NCBI RefSeq assembly: GCF_003860465.1 | Contig: NZ_CP034183.1 | Span: 1,936,001-2,000,000 of the forward strand | Direction: 5' to 3' | DNA length: 64,000 nucleotides | DNA from: Deinococcus psychrotolerans | GTDB lineage: Bacteria; Deinococcota; Deinococci; Deinococcales; Deinococcaceae | Shown here: piece by piece, positions 35,902 to 45,521 of the stretch | Layout of the letters: each line of letters opens with the position of its first letter | How positions within the stretch are numbered: the stretch's first letter is position 1 | Notes under the pieces: model-generated | The model's database searches: none | What the model was told of the DNA's origin: nothing | The model's input: the letters and a program-made list of their open reading frames with translations, nothing else | Made by a program: the position numbers and the translations under genes

Positions 35902-37143
35902 GTGAGCCTCACCCTGCCGACCGCCTCTCAACCCACCGTATCCAAAGCCCAGGCGCTCAGCGCCCGCTGGGCCACCAGCGCCGTTTTCTTTGCCAACGGA
36001 ATGGTGATGGCCACTTGGGTGGTGCGGGTGCCGAGCGTGCAAGGAGCGCTGCAACTTTCGCCCGCCACCGTCGGGATCGCCCTGCTGGGCATGTCGGTGG
36101 GCAGCTTGTTGGCCATGCCGCAAACGGGCCACCTTGCCGCCCGCTACGGTACCCGCCGCGTCACCGTCACGGCGGGCGTGTTGATGATGCTTGCCCTGAT
36201 CTTGCCTTTCCTCGCACCGAATCTGTGGCTGCTGTTCGCGGCCCTAAGTCTGCTCGGCGCGGGCAACGGCGTGATGGACGTGGCCATGAACGCACAGGGT
36301 GTGGCCGTCGAGCGCTGGCTGGCAAAGCCGGTGATGTCCAGCTTCCACGCCGCCTACAGCTTGGGCAACCTCGCCGGTGCGGGACTGGGCAGCCTGCTGC
36401 TCGGCTGGCATCTGGGCAGTGTCAGCCACGCCCTGCTGATTACCCTGAGCATGAGCGCGGTGGTGCTGCTGGCCGGAGCAAAGCTGCTCCCCAAACGCGC
36501 CGATGAACCAGACCGTGAACCGGAGCCGGACGCGCCGCCTGAGTACGCTCCTTCCCAAGCTGCACCGGCCAACTCTTCCAGCGTGAATCCCTCCAACCCC
36601 AACACCCTGATCTGGATGCTGGGCCTGCTGTGCTTCTTGGGGATGATGGGCGAGGGGTCGCTGGGCGATTGGAGCGGGCTGTATTCCAAGCAGGTGCTAA
36701 GCCTCTCGGGCGCGGCGCTGGGCGCGGCTTACACCGCCTTCACGCTGGCCATGACGGTGGGGCGCGTTTTCGGGGACGGCTGGCGCAGCCGTTACGGCGA
36801 TCAGCGGGTGGTGATGACGGGAGCGCTGCTGAGCGGCGCGGGCCTGTGCGCGGGCCTGCTGACACTCAACCCCTCCCTGATGGTGCTGGGCAGCTTGGTA
36901 TTTGGTCTGGGGGTCGCCAACGTGGTGCCAGTCCTCTACGGCACGGTGGGCAAGGTGCTGGCCGGGCACGGCATCGCGCGGGTCGCCACCATCGGCTATG
37001 CGGGATTCTTGACTGGCCCGCCGCTGATCGGCTTCGTTTCGCAGCTCAGCAGCCTACGCTGGGGCATGACCCTGATTGCCCTGAGCCTGCTCTTGGTCGG
37101 CTTGCTGACCCCAAGGGTGTACCGGCGGCTGTCGGAGCGCTGA
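35902..37143 (+). CDS. MFS transporter
   Basis: 413 residues, 12 membrane helices with a charged central loop at about 195-235. GHLAARYGTRRV is the loop 2-3 motif. The pattern LGAGNGVMDVAMNAQGVAVE is typical of the YbjJ-like MFS group of unknown substrate. GTG start; a three-codon ATG CTG GAG TGA overlaps it. Probably controlled by the divergent MarR protein. Confidence 0.88.
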   Translation: MSLTLPTASQPTVSKAQALSARWATSAVFFANGMVMATWVVRVPSVQGALQLSPATVGIALLGMSVGSLLAMPQTGHLAARYGTRRVTVTAGVLMMLALILPFLAPNLWLLFAALSLLGAGNGVMDVAMNAQGVAVERWLAKPVMSSFHAAYSLGNLAGAGLGSLLLGWHLGSVSHALLITLSMSAVVLLAGAKLLPKRADEPDREPEPDAPPEYAPSQAAPANSSSVNPSNPNTLIWMLGLLCFLGMMGEGSLGDWSGLYSKQVLSLSGAALGAAYTAFTLAMTVGRVFGDGWRSRYGDQRVVMTGALLSGAGLCAGLLTLNPSLMVLGSLVFGLGVANVVPVLYGTVGKVLAGHGIARVATIGYAGFLTGPPLIGFVSQLSSLRWGMTLIALSLLLVGLLTPRVYRRLSER

Positions 37144-37163
37144 AACAAGCTGGGCCGCTGCAC

Positions 37164-37169
37164 TACTCT
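37164..37169 (+). promoter_or_regulatory. Leaderless -10 box (TACTCT)
   Basis: TACTCT, 7 nt, ATG (37177). Confidence 0.6.
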
Positions 37170-37176
37170 GCTGAAG

Positions 37177-37599
37177 ATGTGGCATCAAACCGAACTGACA
37201 TTGCGCCCGTATCCACGCGGCTTCCATTTGGTGACCCGCGAGGTGGTGAGCGCCGTGCCGGAAATGGCGGGCCTCAAAGTGGGCTTGCTGCACGTGTTTA
37301 TCCAGCACACCAGCGCTTCGCTGACGTTGAATGAAAACGCCTCGCCGGATGTGCGGCGCGACTTCGAGCGCTATTTCAATCAAAGCGTGCCGGACGGCTG
37401 GGCCGACTTCGAGCACCGTTTGGAAGGCGACGACGACATGGCCGCCCATATCAAGGCCAGCTTGCTGGGGCCGAGCCTGAGCCTGCCGGTACGGGCTGGG
37501 CGGCTGGCGCTGGGCACCTGGCAAGGCATCTATCTGTGTGAACACCGCGACCGAGGCGGGCCGCGCAGGCTCCTGCTGACGCTGACGGGGGAGAAGTAG
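37177..37599 (+). CDS. YjbQ/UPF0047 family protein (secondary thiamine-phosphate synthase type)
   Basis: 140 residues. Family blocks: LLHVFIQHTSASLTLNENAS, EGDDDMAAHIKASLLG, and GTWQGIYLCEHRDRGGPRRL. The conserved His and Asp/Glu residues form a metal site. Some members show weak thiamine-phosphate synthase activity; the true role is unclear. Confidence 0.92.
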   Translation: MWHQTELTLRPYPRGFHLVTREVVSAVPEMAGLKVGLLHVFIQHTSASLTLNENASPDVRRDFERYFNQSVPDGWADFEHRLEGDDDMAAHIKASLLGPSLSLPVRAGRLALGTWQGIYLCEHRDRGGPRRLLLTLTGEK

Positions 37600-37647
37600 A
37601 ACTGCTGCTCTTGGAAGCCACCTTGGCCAGCGCTCAAAGAGCTGCAC

Positions 37648-37653
37648 TACAGT
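37648..37653 (+). promoter_or_regulatory. Leaderless -10 box (TACAGT)
   Basis: TACAGT, 6 nt, ATG (37660). Confidence 0.6.
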
Positions 37654-37659
37654 AAAGCC

Positions 37660-38154
37660 ATGACTGCCCTGCCCGCTTTCCCCGATTTATCGGCCCTCAA
37701 GCTCTCGGCGCTTGATTTTTCCGCCGCCCACTACACCCACATTCAACTGCGCTTTTCCGATACCGATCAAATGGGACACATCAACAACGCGGCCTACGCG
37801 GTGTATTTGGAAAGCTCGCGGCTGGCGCTGACCGCCTCGGTGAACCTGACCAGTCTCAAAGTGGTGCTGGCCCGCTTAGAACTCGATTACCGCCGGGAAG
37901 TCAAGCTCGGCCAGCAAGTCGAGATTCAAACCGTCGTCACCCGCTTTGGGAGCAGCAGTTGGGCCTATGCCTCGCGCCTCCTCGCGGACGGCGAAGTGGC
38001 CCTAGAGGCCCGCAGCGTGCAGGTGCAGGTGGAGTCCGACATGCGCCCAGTGCCGCTCAGCCCAGCCACCAAAGCGGCGCTGGCCACTTACTTTGCGGCT
38101 GAGTTGTCTCTCACCGTGTCGTCTCCCACAGTATCGGTGAGTGGTCGGCCATGA
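37660..38154 (+). CDS. Acyl-CoA thioesterase, 4HBT hotdog family
   Basis: 164 residues. RFSDTDQMGHINNAAYAVYLE (about 31-51) is the 4-hydroxybenzoyl-CoA-thioesterase active-site block with the catalytic Asp. The central hotdog helix and strands follow to about residue 140. Substrate unknown. Its stop overlaps the next gene (ATGA). Confidence 0.9.
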   Translation: MTALPAFPDLSALKLSALDFSAAHYTHIQLRFSDTDQMGHINNAAYAVYLESSRLALTASVNLTSLKVVLARLELDYRREVKLGQQVEIQTVVTRFGSSSWAYASRLLADGEVALEARSVQVQVESDMRPVPLSPATKAALATYFAAELSLTVSSPTVSVSGRP

Positions 38155-38462
38155 CCGGCGGCGACCTCAGCGCCAATGGCGATCAAGTGATGTATCAGGG
38201 CGACGTGTGGGTGCGCCTCGACACCTTACCGCGCCTGATTGCCGAGAGCGTGCGCCGCACCCTGAGCGCCCACGGCATCGTCAGCGTGGTTCGCACGCCG
38301 TTTCAGTGGGTGATGGCTTCGCCGGTTATCGAAATTGAAACCGGCGGCTATATGGGCGACGTGGGCTTGTACGTGCCGCAGGTGCAAAAGCAGGAAGCCG
38401 ACGCCCTCCTCGACCGCCTCAGCGCCGAAGCCGATCAAGACGGAACGGACTGGCCAGCCTGA
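38151..38462 (+). CDS. Small protein, possibly DUF2007-like
   Basis: 103 residues. A helix followed by HGIVSVVRTPFQW and GDVGLYVPQVQKQEADALLDRL resembles the ferredoxin-like fold of DUF2007 proteins, which have no known function. Coupled to the thioesterase by a 4-nt overlap. Confidence 0.6.
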   Translation: MTGGDLSANGDQVMYQGDVWVRLDTLPRLIAESVRRTLSAHGIVSVVRTPFQWVMASPVIEIETGGYMGDVGLYVPQVQKQEADALLDRLSAEADQDGTDWPA

Positions 38463-38489
38463 TCAATCCAAACTCATCAACAAGCAATG

Positions 38490-38512
38490 AAAAAACCCCG
38501 CACTTGACGGGG
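38490..38512 (-). terminator. Terminator of tRNA-Ala
   Basis: Minus strand CCCCG - loop - CGGGG followed by six T residues. Confidence 0.8.
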
Positions 38513-38529
38513 TCTTTCTTCTTTCTCTT

Positions 38530-38605
<76 letters not shown>

Positions 38606-38753
38606 ACACATTTTTGTCCTGCTCCTGCCTGTTTTCAGGCTTAAGTAGGTTAGCAGCGTCTCGGCGCTCTGTCAACACCGACCCTTCACAGACGAACGCT
38701 GACGGCTCTGCACAGACTCACCAGACGCAAATGCTAAACTCTGCTTTAGAATC

Positions 38754-39410
38754 GTGCCTCACCTCAACCTTGTTCCCCTCACTGCTGAAGAGTTGCAGCA
38801 TCTGCTCGGCAAAGCGGCGGCCCAGCGCCTGCTCCCCGACATCAGCAGCGCCCGGCTGGCGGGCCGACCTTTTCCCGGCCCTGAGGTCAGCGGCGACTTG
38901 AGCTTTGAAGTGCGGGAGGAGCGCGATTGGGGAGCCTCGCCGGAGCAGTCGCGGGCCATCAAAGCGCTCGGCGGCGAACTGCTGGGGCTGGGCGCTTTGC
39001 CGCTGGGGGTCTTTTACGCCCCGGAGTTGCCCGAAGCCCGCCACCAACGCGCTTACCTGCTCGACGACGCCGCCCTCTCGCTGCGCTGGAGTGAGACGCC
39101 CAGCGGCCCAGCCCTGCCGCCGTTCGTGCAGGCCGTGACGCTGAGCCGCGACAAAGCCAGCGGCATCGCCGCGTCGCTGAGCAGCACCTCGGGCCTGCCT
39201 TTTTCGCCGGGGAGTAGCGAGGAACTCGACGTGCGCCTGTTGCCCGGTGCGCCGCTGAGCGAATTTTTGGCGGCCCACCGCAACCTCGCCGTCCGGCATG
39301 GGCGAGGGCAAAAGCTGAGCGGCGAGCAAGATTGGATGCGGGCTTTTCAAACGGTGCGCCAGCTCAACTTCCAAGCTTGGACGCGGCGCGGGTTGTTGAT
39401 TCGGGAGTAA
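38754..39410 (+). CDS. Unknown protein
   Basis: 218 residues, no signal peptide or membrane helix. It begins PHLNLVPLTAEELQHLL and ends NFQAWTRRGLLIRE. No family recognised. The GTG start follows a TAAACT box (38735-38740) by 13 nt, so the leader would be very short. Confidence 0.65.
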   Translation: MPHLNLVPLTAEELQHLLGKAAAQRLLPDISSARLAGRPFPGPEVSGDLSFEVREERDWGASPEQSRAIKALGGELLGLGALPLGVFYAPELPEARHQRAYLLDDAALSLRWSETPSGPALPPFVQAVTLSRDKASGIAASLSSTSGLPFSPGSSEELDVRLLPGAPLSEFLAAHRNLAVRHGRGQKLSGEQDWMRAFQTVRQLNFQAWTRRGLLIRE

Positions 39411-39413
39411 GGC

Positions 39414-39644
39414 TTACGCTGTCCGTTCGGGCGGGGTCGGTACGGTCAGCAACTCAAGCCAGTAGCGGCGGCGGGTCAGCGGCGGGGACACCTCGCCCGC
39501 ACCGAGCAGTGTGCTGATGCCTTCTTCACCGAGGCGCTCCACTTTGGTCAGGTAAGCCCGCACCGATTCGGGTTTGTCAAAGCGGCGGGGGTGGGTATCG
39601 CCCTCCACGTACAGATCGAGCCACTGCAACTCGGATTCGCTCAT
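39414..39644 (-). CDS. Small unknown protein, second gene of a pair
   Basis: 76 residues, charged, no recognised family. Its start overlaps the upstream stop (ATGA), which supports it as real. It converges with the gene at 38754. Confidence 0.6.
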   Translation of the reverse strand: MSESELQWLDLYVEGDTHPRRFDKPESVRAYLTKVERLGEEGISTLLGAGEVSPPLTRRRYWLELLTVPTPPERTA

Positions 39645-40030
39645 AGTTCGCGCAAATCTTCCCAGAGCTGCCAGCCCACACCTTCGGGGGTAGCGTCTAG
39701 GAGCGGCCCGAGGCTTTGCGAAGCGCTGAGGGCGTCGGCGTTGAGGCTCTCGGCGCTGGGGCGGGCGTCGTACATTTGCAGCACGGTGAACTGGTAAAAC
39801 GCCTGCGAAGCGGTGGGTTCGCCGTTTTCAAAAAAGGCGAAGGGAGCCGTGACCTTGTCCCACAGCACGTGCGCTTCACCGAGTTCATGCGGCATGTAGT
39901 TTTCGAGATCAAAGTCTTCAAACGTCTCGTTGTCTTCGTCTCCGGGATGCCACAGATAGCCTTGCAAAAGCCGCACCGCCGTCCGTCCAGAGTGCGCGGC
40001 GGCGTCGGCAGGGGCGTTAGAGTTGCTCAC
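39641..40030 (-). CDS. Unknown acidic protein, first gene of a pair
   Basis: 129 residues from the GTG at 40030, acidic (GDEDNETFEDFDLENY). No family recognised. The second GTG is preferred over that at 40036 because TAAACT (40037-40042) is exactly 6 nt upstream. Confidence 0.65.
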   Translation of the reverse strand: MSNSNAPADAAAHSGRTAVRLLQGYLWHPGDEDNETFEDFDLENYMPHELGEAHVLWDKVTAPFAFFENGEPTASQAFYQFTVLQMYDARPSAESLNADALSASQSLGPLLDATPEGVGWQLWEDLREL

Positions 40031-40036
40031 CTCCAC

Positions 40037-40042
40037 AGTTTA
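40037..40042 (-). promoter_or_regulatory. Leaderless -10 box (TAAACT)
   Basis: TAAACT, 6 nt, GTG (40030). Confidence 0.6.
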
Positions 40043-40099
40043 CAGTTTTGGCGGCGGAGGTGGGGGCAACGGGTAACTTGCCTCAACCCAACCAAAACT

Positions 40100-42496
40100 T
40101 TATTTGAGGTTTTTGCTTGCTTTGAGCGAGGCGGTGTTGTTGGTCGGCACCAAGACGATGGCGTTGGGCACCGGGCGGCTCCAGACGGTGTTGAGGTAGC
40201 CGCCGGTGCCCAGATACCCGCCCGACACGAAGACGGTGGCGCTCGAACCGCTGTCTAAGCGCAGCGCGTCGGTGACGCCCACGTTGTGCAGGGCGCGGGC
40301 AAAGGTTTCGGGCGTCCCAAATTCCAAAAAAGCCAGAGTGGGCTGGCCCTTGTAGATGGCAAAGGCCACCTGTCGGGTGGGCCGCCACACCCCGGTCAAC
40401 ACGTTGAAGGCTTCGCGCTCTGGGTTGAGCACGATTTCGCCGCCTTGCAGCAGCATCGGGCCAGCGCTCAGGCCGTCGCGGACGCCCTGCCATTCTTGAG
40501 ATTGGTAATTGAGAGTGGCCTGAATAGAGCTGCCCTCTGCCGTCGGCAACTGCGGAAAGCGGGCCGGATCAAAGCTGAGACTGATGCGCCCCGCTGCTGG
40601 CACCGCGCCGCCCAGTTCGGCTTTGCTGACACCGCTCGCCGCCGCGTTGAGGGTCAGAGTCAGGAGGCCCGCGCCGCCCACCGCCGTTTTGCCGTCGCCG
40701 ACGAAGGCGGTCAGCAGCTTGGGCGCGGGGCGGGCCGTCACAGTGTTGACCATCAGCGAGCCGAACGCGCCGGTGAGCATGTAGCGTGGGCGCGGAAAGC
40801 CGAACAGCGTTGTGCCGCCCTCGCTAAAGCCCACCGTGCCGCGCCGCTCCAAGCTGGCCGCCAGCAGCTTGCCGCCCGCCGCCACGAAGTCCACCGGCAA
40901 GCTGCTGGGCGGATCGAAGTAGCCCCCGTTGACGCCCGCCACACCGCCGACCCGCCGCACCAGCTCCGAAACGTTCAGGGCCACGCCGACCGGAGCGGCC
41001 ACCACACGCGGCGTAAACTGGGCCGGATCAAAGCTCAGCAGTGACAAGCCGCCGAACGCCTTTAGGCTCACGCCGATTGGCAAAGCGTCCGGGTTGATCG
41101 GCGGCGGCACATCGGCGCTCAGGCTGGTCGCCGTGTCGATCACGATCCGGTCAGGGTCGTTGAGGGTGCTGACTTGGCTTTGGCCGCCGCCCGCGTCCAG
41201 CCGCACTGTCACGCCGTTGCTGTCGGGGGCGAGGGTCAGGGTATCGCCGCTGTCTAGGGTCTGCACGTTGGAGTCGGCACTCACCTGCGGCAAAAAGAGG
41301 GTCACGCCGCCGCGCTCGTTCTTGGCGCTGTACGTGGCTGGCCCGCTCAGATCAATCACCAGGCGCTGAAGCTGAATATTGCGGACGGTGCTGAGGCTGG
41401 AGCGCGTTCCCACGATCTTCGGGCCACTGAGCAGTGGGGGAGGGGTGGGGGCCGGGAGGGGTGTCGGCGCGGACATGGTCGGCGCAACTGGAGGAGGAGC
41501 CACTGGGGTCGGCGTTATTGAGGTTGGAACAGGCGCGAGCAGTCCAGCAGGCGGCGCAATCGGTGTGGGCTCGATACTGGCGCTTCGGAGGGAAGGCTTT
41601 TGAGCGACCTCGGCCCGCAGTTCCAGCACCTCGGTGACCGCTTTGTTGACGGCGGCTTTCACGGCAGCCGGACTCGCAGATGTTGGACCCACGGCTGTTG
41701 AACTCGTGATAGCTGAACTCGTAGCCAGGGGGCTTGCAGAACCTGAATGGCCCACAGCAGGACTCGCCTTCACCGGACTGGGCAGCTTGACCACAGGTTT
41801 GACTTTCTCTGGCGCGGCCTTGGGTGGGCTGACTGGCGGTGGGCTGGTTGGCGCGGAAACCGCTTTGAGCGCGGTGGGATTGATACTGATTTTTGCCCCA
41901 CTGGGTTTTGCCACATCAGGTTTTGATGTGCTGGGTTTCGGCACACTTGGCTTTGGACTGAGCGGCACCTTGGCGGCCTGCACCACTTTGGGCGTTACCA
42001 GAGTCGGAGCCAAGTTGAAGCCGAATTGCGGCACTGGCAACGGCACTTCTCTGGCGGCCTGCACCACCCGCACATCCAGCTGCTCGGCATTGCCCGCCAG
42101 CGGCACGCCCAGCGCCCGCAGCACGTCTAGGCCCACGTGGAGGCTGCCGCCTGAGCCGTAGCGCTCCGGGGCGGGCAACGGCGCAGTCAGGGCAAAGCCG
42201 GACGCTGCCCAGCCTCCCTGCGGCGTGTAGCGCAAACTGCGCGGGCCGTAGCTGAGCCACACATCCTGCGGCTTGTTGCGGGTTTGCAGGCCCAACTGCG
42301 GCAAAAACCAAATCGGCAGGCCTTCTTTCGAGCCTGCGAGCAGCTTGGTTTCGATCACCGGACTGGTCGGCACGCCGCTGATGACCACCGGACGGGCGGC
42401 GGCCAGCGTCAGCGGGGCCATAAAGACCAGCGCAGCGAGGCGCACACTGAGCAAAGACAGGCCGGGGCGGCGGGCGGCAGTGGGCAAGCGGTTCAC
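40100..42496 (-). CDS. Secreted phosphodiester-glycosidase (NAGPA) family protein with AMIN-like domain
   Basis: 798 residues from GTG 42496. N-terminal hydrophobic export signal (about 14-34). Residues 35-140 resemble a copper-amine-oxidase N-type (stalk-like) domain. A Pro/Ala/Ser/Lys/Thr-rich linker follows (about 160-365). An AMIN-like beta domain (LQRLVIDLSGPATYS, about 380-470) precedes a C-terminal NAGPA domain (about 490-790) with AGVNGGYFDPP and ALRLDSGSSATVFV. NAGPA proteins cleave GlcNAc-phosphodiesters; bacterial members act on envelope polymers. AMIN domains bind cell wall or envelope. The longer frame to 42787 is rejected because TACACT sits 7 nt before this GTG. Confidence 0.82.
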   Translation of the reverse strand: MNRLPTAARRPGLSLLSVRLAALVFMAPLTLAAARPVVISGVPTSPVIETKLLAGSKEGLPIWFLPQLGLQTRNKPQDVWLSYGPRSLRYTPQGGWAASGFALTAPLPAPERYGSGGSLHVGLDVLRALGVPLAGNAEQLDVRVVQAAREVPLPVPQFGFNLAPTLVTPKVVQAAKVPLSPKPSVPKPSTSKPDVAKPSGAKISINPTALKAVSAPTSPPPVSPPKAAPEKVKPVVKLPSPVKASPAVGHSGSASPLATSSAITSSTAVGPTSASPAAVKAAVNKAVTEVLELRAEVAQKPSLRSASIEPTPIAPPAGLLAPVPTSITPTPVAPPPVAPTMSAPTPLPAPTPPPLLSGPKIVGTRSSLSTVRNIQLQRLVIDLSGPATYSAKNERGGVTLFLPQVSADSNVQTLDSGDTLTLAPDSNGVTVRLDAGGGQSQVSTLNDPDRIVIDTATSLSADVPPPINPDALPIGVSLKAFGGLSLLSFDPAQFTPRVVAAPVGVALNVSELVRRVGGVAGVNGGYFDPPSSLPVDFVAAGGKLLAASLERRGTVGFSEGGTTLFGFPRPRYMLTGAFGSLMVNTVTARPAPKLLTAFVGDGKTAVGGAGLLTLTLNAAASGVSKAELGGAVPAAGRISLSFDPARFPQLPTAEGSSIQATLNYQSQEWQGVRDGLSAGPMLLQGGEIVLNPEREAFNVLTGVWRPTRQVAFAIYKGQPTLAFLEFGTPETFARALHNVGVTDALRLDSGSSATVFVSGGYLGTGGYLNTVWSRPVPNAIVLVPTNNTASLKASKNLK

Positions 42497-42503
42497 GCTG
42501 GGC

Positions 42504-42509
42504 AGTGTA
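42504..42509 (-). promoter_or_regulatory. Leaderless -10 box (TACACT)
   Basis: TACACT, 7 nt, GTG (42496). Confidence 0.6.
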
Positions 42510-42622
42510 GCGGCTGGCCCAAGGAAGGTGATGAACGGCGCTGGCCGCAGATGAGGGCCGCCGAACTCGGCACTCCGCTTAAGGCAAGGAGTTCTGTGCG
42601 CCGCTTGTAAGAACGCCCCACT

Positions 42623-42628
42623 TATACT
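42623..42628 (+). promoter_or_regulatory. Leaderless -10 box (TATACT) of mglB
   Basis: TATACT, 8 nt, ATG (42637). Confidence 0.55.
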
Positions 42629-42636
42629 GCGCCTTG

Positions 42637-43122
42637 ATGATTGAGCCTTCCCTCGCACTCTACGGTGAACCCTTTGATCAGGTCGAGACGCAAATCGAAG
42701 ACCTGCTCGTGGCGACAGGCGTGCGCTACTGCCTTCTGGTCGACCGCAAGGGTTTCGTGCTGTCTCACAAAGAAGCGCTGTGGGCACCTAGGCCCCCCGC
42801 CCTCGACTCGGTGGCGACTTTGGTGGCCTCCAACGCCGCCGCGACTGCCGCGCTGGCCAACATGCTCGGTGAGCGCACCTTCAGCGAGCAAATTCACCAA
42901 GGTGAACAAGGCGCGATTTATGTAGAGTCGGTGGGCGACGTGGCCCTCCTGACCCTCATCTTCGACAGCAGCGTGCCGCTCGGGCGCGTCAAGTTGCACG
43001 CCAAAAAAGCCATCTTGGCCCTCAACGAGGTGATGAAAAACCTCAAAGAAGCGCCGCCCATCAAATTCGACGCCGACTTCGGCAGCAGCGCCACCGCCCT
43101 CCTCGATGACCTACTGGGCTAA
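42637..43122 (+). CDS. mglB: Roadblock/LC7 protein MglB (GTPase-activating partner)
   Basis: 161 residues. Roadblock fold: [24 protein letters not shown], a central helix with [18 protein letters not shown], and a strand block ending [24 protein letters not shown]. MglB dimers activate GTP hydrolysis by MglA, encoded next. The pair sets cell polarity in Myxococcus and has been studied structurally in Thermus. The role in a non-motile Deinococcus is unknown. Confidence 0.88.
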   Translation: MIEPSLALYGEPFDQVETQIEDLLVATGVRYCLLVDRKGFVLSHKEALWAPRPPALDSVATLVASNAAATAALANMLGERTFSEQIHQGEQGAIYVESVGDVALLTLIFDSSVPLGRVKLHAKKAILALNEVMKNLKEAPPIKFDADFGSSATALLDDLLG

Positions 43123-43245
43123 AGATAAGCTAAAGTGAGGCTCAACGCTTAGTTTTAGACAAAGAGAGTGCCCACAAACTGACGTTTTGCTGCTCGGCCA
43201 CCGTTTCGCCCGCCTCGTGTGCGGCCAGACCCAAAGGGGAATGAC

Positions 43246-43832
<587 letters not shown>

Positions 43833-43836
<4 letters not shown>

Positions 43837-44243
43837 ACGAAAACCAACCTCCACACCTCACCCTGTCCATTTTGGGCGGCGCTGATCCCACCGAGTTTGC
43901 GGTGGCGCAGTGGCCGCCCGACTTTATTTTGCCAAGTGGGCTGCTCAGCGGCTCTTTTTTCAGTTTGACCCGCAGTGAGGATGAACTCTCATTGGTGTGC
44001 GAGGCCAGCCTCGTGCCGGAAGGCGTTCAGCACCAAGCAGGCTGGGCGGCGCTCAAGCTGCACGGCCCGTTTGATTTTGCCCTCACCGGCATTCTGACGG
44101 CGGTGCTCAATCCTCTGCGGGACGCCGGGATAGGCATTTTCGCCGTCTCCACGTTCGACACCGATTACGTGCTGGTCAAGCGTGAGCGGCTGAGTGAGGC
44201 GCTGACGGCGCTCAAAGAAGCAGGACACCGTCTAAACGGCTAA
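43833..44243 (+). CDS. ACT-domain protein coupled to mglA
   Basis: 136 residues. Two ACT-like halves; the C-terminal block [20 protein letters not shown] is characteristic of CASTOR/ACT amino-acid-sensing proteins. GTG start overlaps the mglA stop (GTGA), so it is translated with the GTPase. A ligand could feed into MglA control; inference only. Confidence 0.82.
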
Positions 44244-44390
44244 AAAACCGCTTTGCTCAGCGAGCAAGCTGCGGCTGTGGCAGTCGCCCACTACATTTCA
44301 TCTGGCCTTTATAAATCCGCCACCACATTAAGGTCTGACCGGGCCTTTCATCCTGCAGCTTCTAAGGTTCGCTCACCAAGGAGGACTGCT

Positions 44391-45470
44391 ATGAAGGCAA
44401 CGGGGACAAGCAAAACGCCGCTGATCGCTGTCTTGGGGCTGGCTCTGCTCACTCAGGTGACGCTCGGGGCTGGTTCCTTGGCCGCAGGCACCACCAAACC
44501 GGCAGGCAAACCGGCGGCCCCTCCAGCATCGACTTCGCCCGCCGTACAGGGTACCCAGCAACTCGCAGGCGGCTCAGCGGTGGTCGGCAAGACCTATACG
44601 CTGTTTCTGGGGACAACCGACGCCATCAATTACACCATTCGCAAAGCTGAATACAGCGTCGGCCACTTCTACAAAGGAGACGAAGACGACATCCGTCCGG
44701 AAGGCGAAAAAGCGCTGATTTTGCACCTGACCATTCAAAATCCGCAGAAAGTTGAACTGGGTATTTCGGGCAACAGCATCCGGTTTACTGGCGTGGACAG
44801 CAAGAACCAGTCGGTGGCGGGCGACGGCGCATGGTTCGCTGAGGCCACGCACAGCGAAGTCCACCTTCAGCTCAAGCCGGGCCAGAAGATCGACGTGTAT
44901 ACCCGAATCGTGCTGGCCGGAGACGTGAGTTTGCCCAGACTGATCGTGGACGACGCCAACAGCAAGGTCTGGCGTTACGATCTGAAAGGCCAGGTCGCGC
45001 CGCTGGCCGCCCCCTTTGCCAATCCCAGCGTGAAAGACGGCAGCGCCGCGCTCGACGAGGTTCCCGGCAAAGCGGGCGTATTTTATCCGGCGGTGCTGGA
45101 TGTCCGGGTCGATAAAGTGGATGTTCCCGCCAGCCAGCCGGACGGCATGGACGTGGGCAGCAATCAGAAGGTGGTAGTGGTCTATCTGACCTTCCACAAT
45201 GCCAATCTGGTGCCGCAGTCGATGGTGCCGGGCGCGGCGTACTCGTTTAGGGCCTCACTGCTCGATCAAGACGGCATCAGCGTGGACTATCAGCATCTGT
45301 ATCTGGGATCGCGTGACAAGGAGCTGGGCGGCGACCTGCCCGCAGGCAAGGACGCGGGCGTGCGGGTGCTGTTCGCCGTCGACAAGGATGTAGTACCGAC
45401 CACCGTGAAGCTGCGTCTGGGCGGCGGCCTGCGCTTTTACGCGGTGGCTCTGCCTCCAATCGCCAAGTAA
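44391..45470 (+). CDS. Exported protein with two DUF4352-like beta domains
   Basis: 359 residues from the ATG at 44391 (AAGGAGGA upstream; the frame from 44253 is not used). Signal peptide about 1-33, then a short Pro/Ala linker, then two similar immunoglobulin-like units (about 70-215 and 225-355), each with an ALILHLTIQNP/VVVVYLTFHNA strand followed by a charged loop. Such units occur in DUF4352 telokin-like proteins. 51 nt upstream of another exported gene; likely one operon. Confidence 0.72.
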   Translation: MKATGTSKTPLIAVLGLALLTQVTLGAGSLAAGTTKPAGKPAAPPASTSPAVQGTQQLAGGSAVVGKTYTLFLGTTDAINYTIRKAEYSVGHFYKGDEDDIRPEGEKALILHLTIQNPQKVELGISGNSIRFTGVDSKNQSVAGDGAWFAEATHSEVHLQLKPGQKIDVYTRIVLAGDVSLPRLIVDDANSKVWRYDLKGQVAPLAAPFANPSVKDGSAALDEVPGKAGVFYPAVLDVRVDKVDVPASQPDGMDVGSNQKVVVVYLTFHNANLVPQSMVPGAAYSFRASLLDQDGISVDYQHLYLGSRDKELGGDLPAGKDAGVRVLFAVDKDVVPTTVKLRLGGGLRFYAVALPPIAK

Positions 45471-45521
45471 CTCCCCGCTGCACTGTATTCATCTGCCCCT
45501 TGCCCTTCAAGGAGACCGCCC

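Noticed and set aside
35894..35905. ATG CTG GAG TGA overlapping the MFS GTG at 35902
   Set aside because: Overlap resembles the mini-ORF pattern, but there is no TANNNT box 6-8 nt before the ATG.
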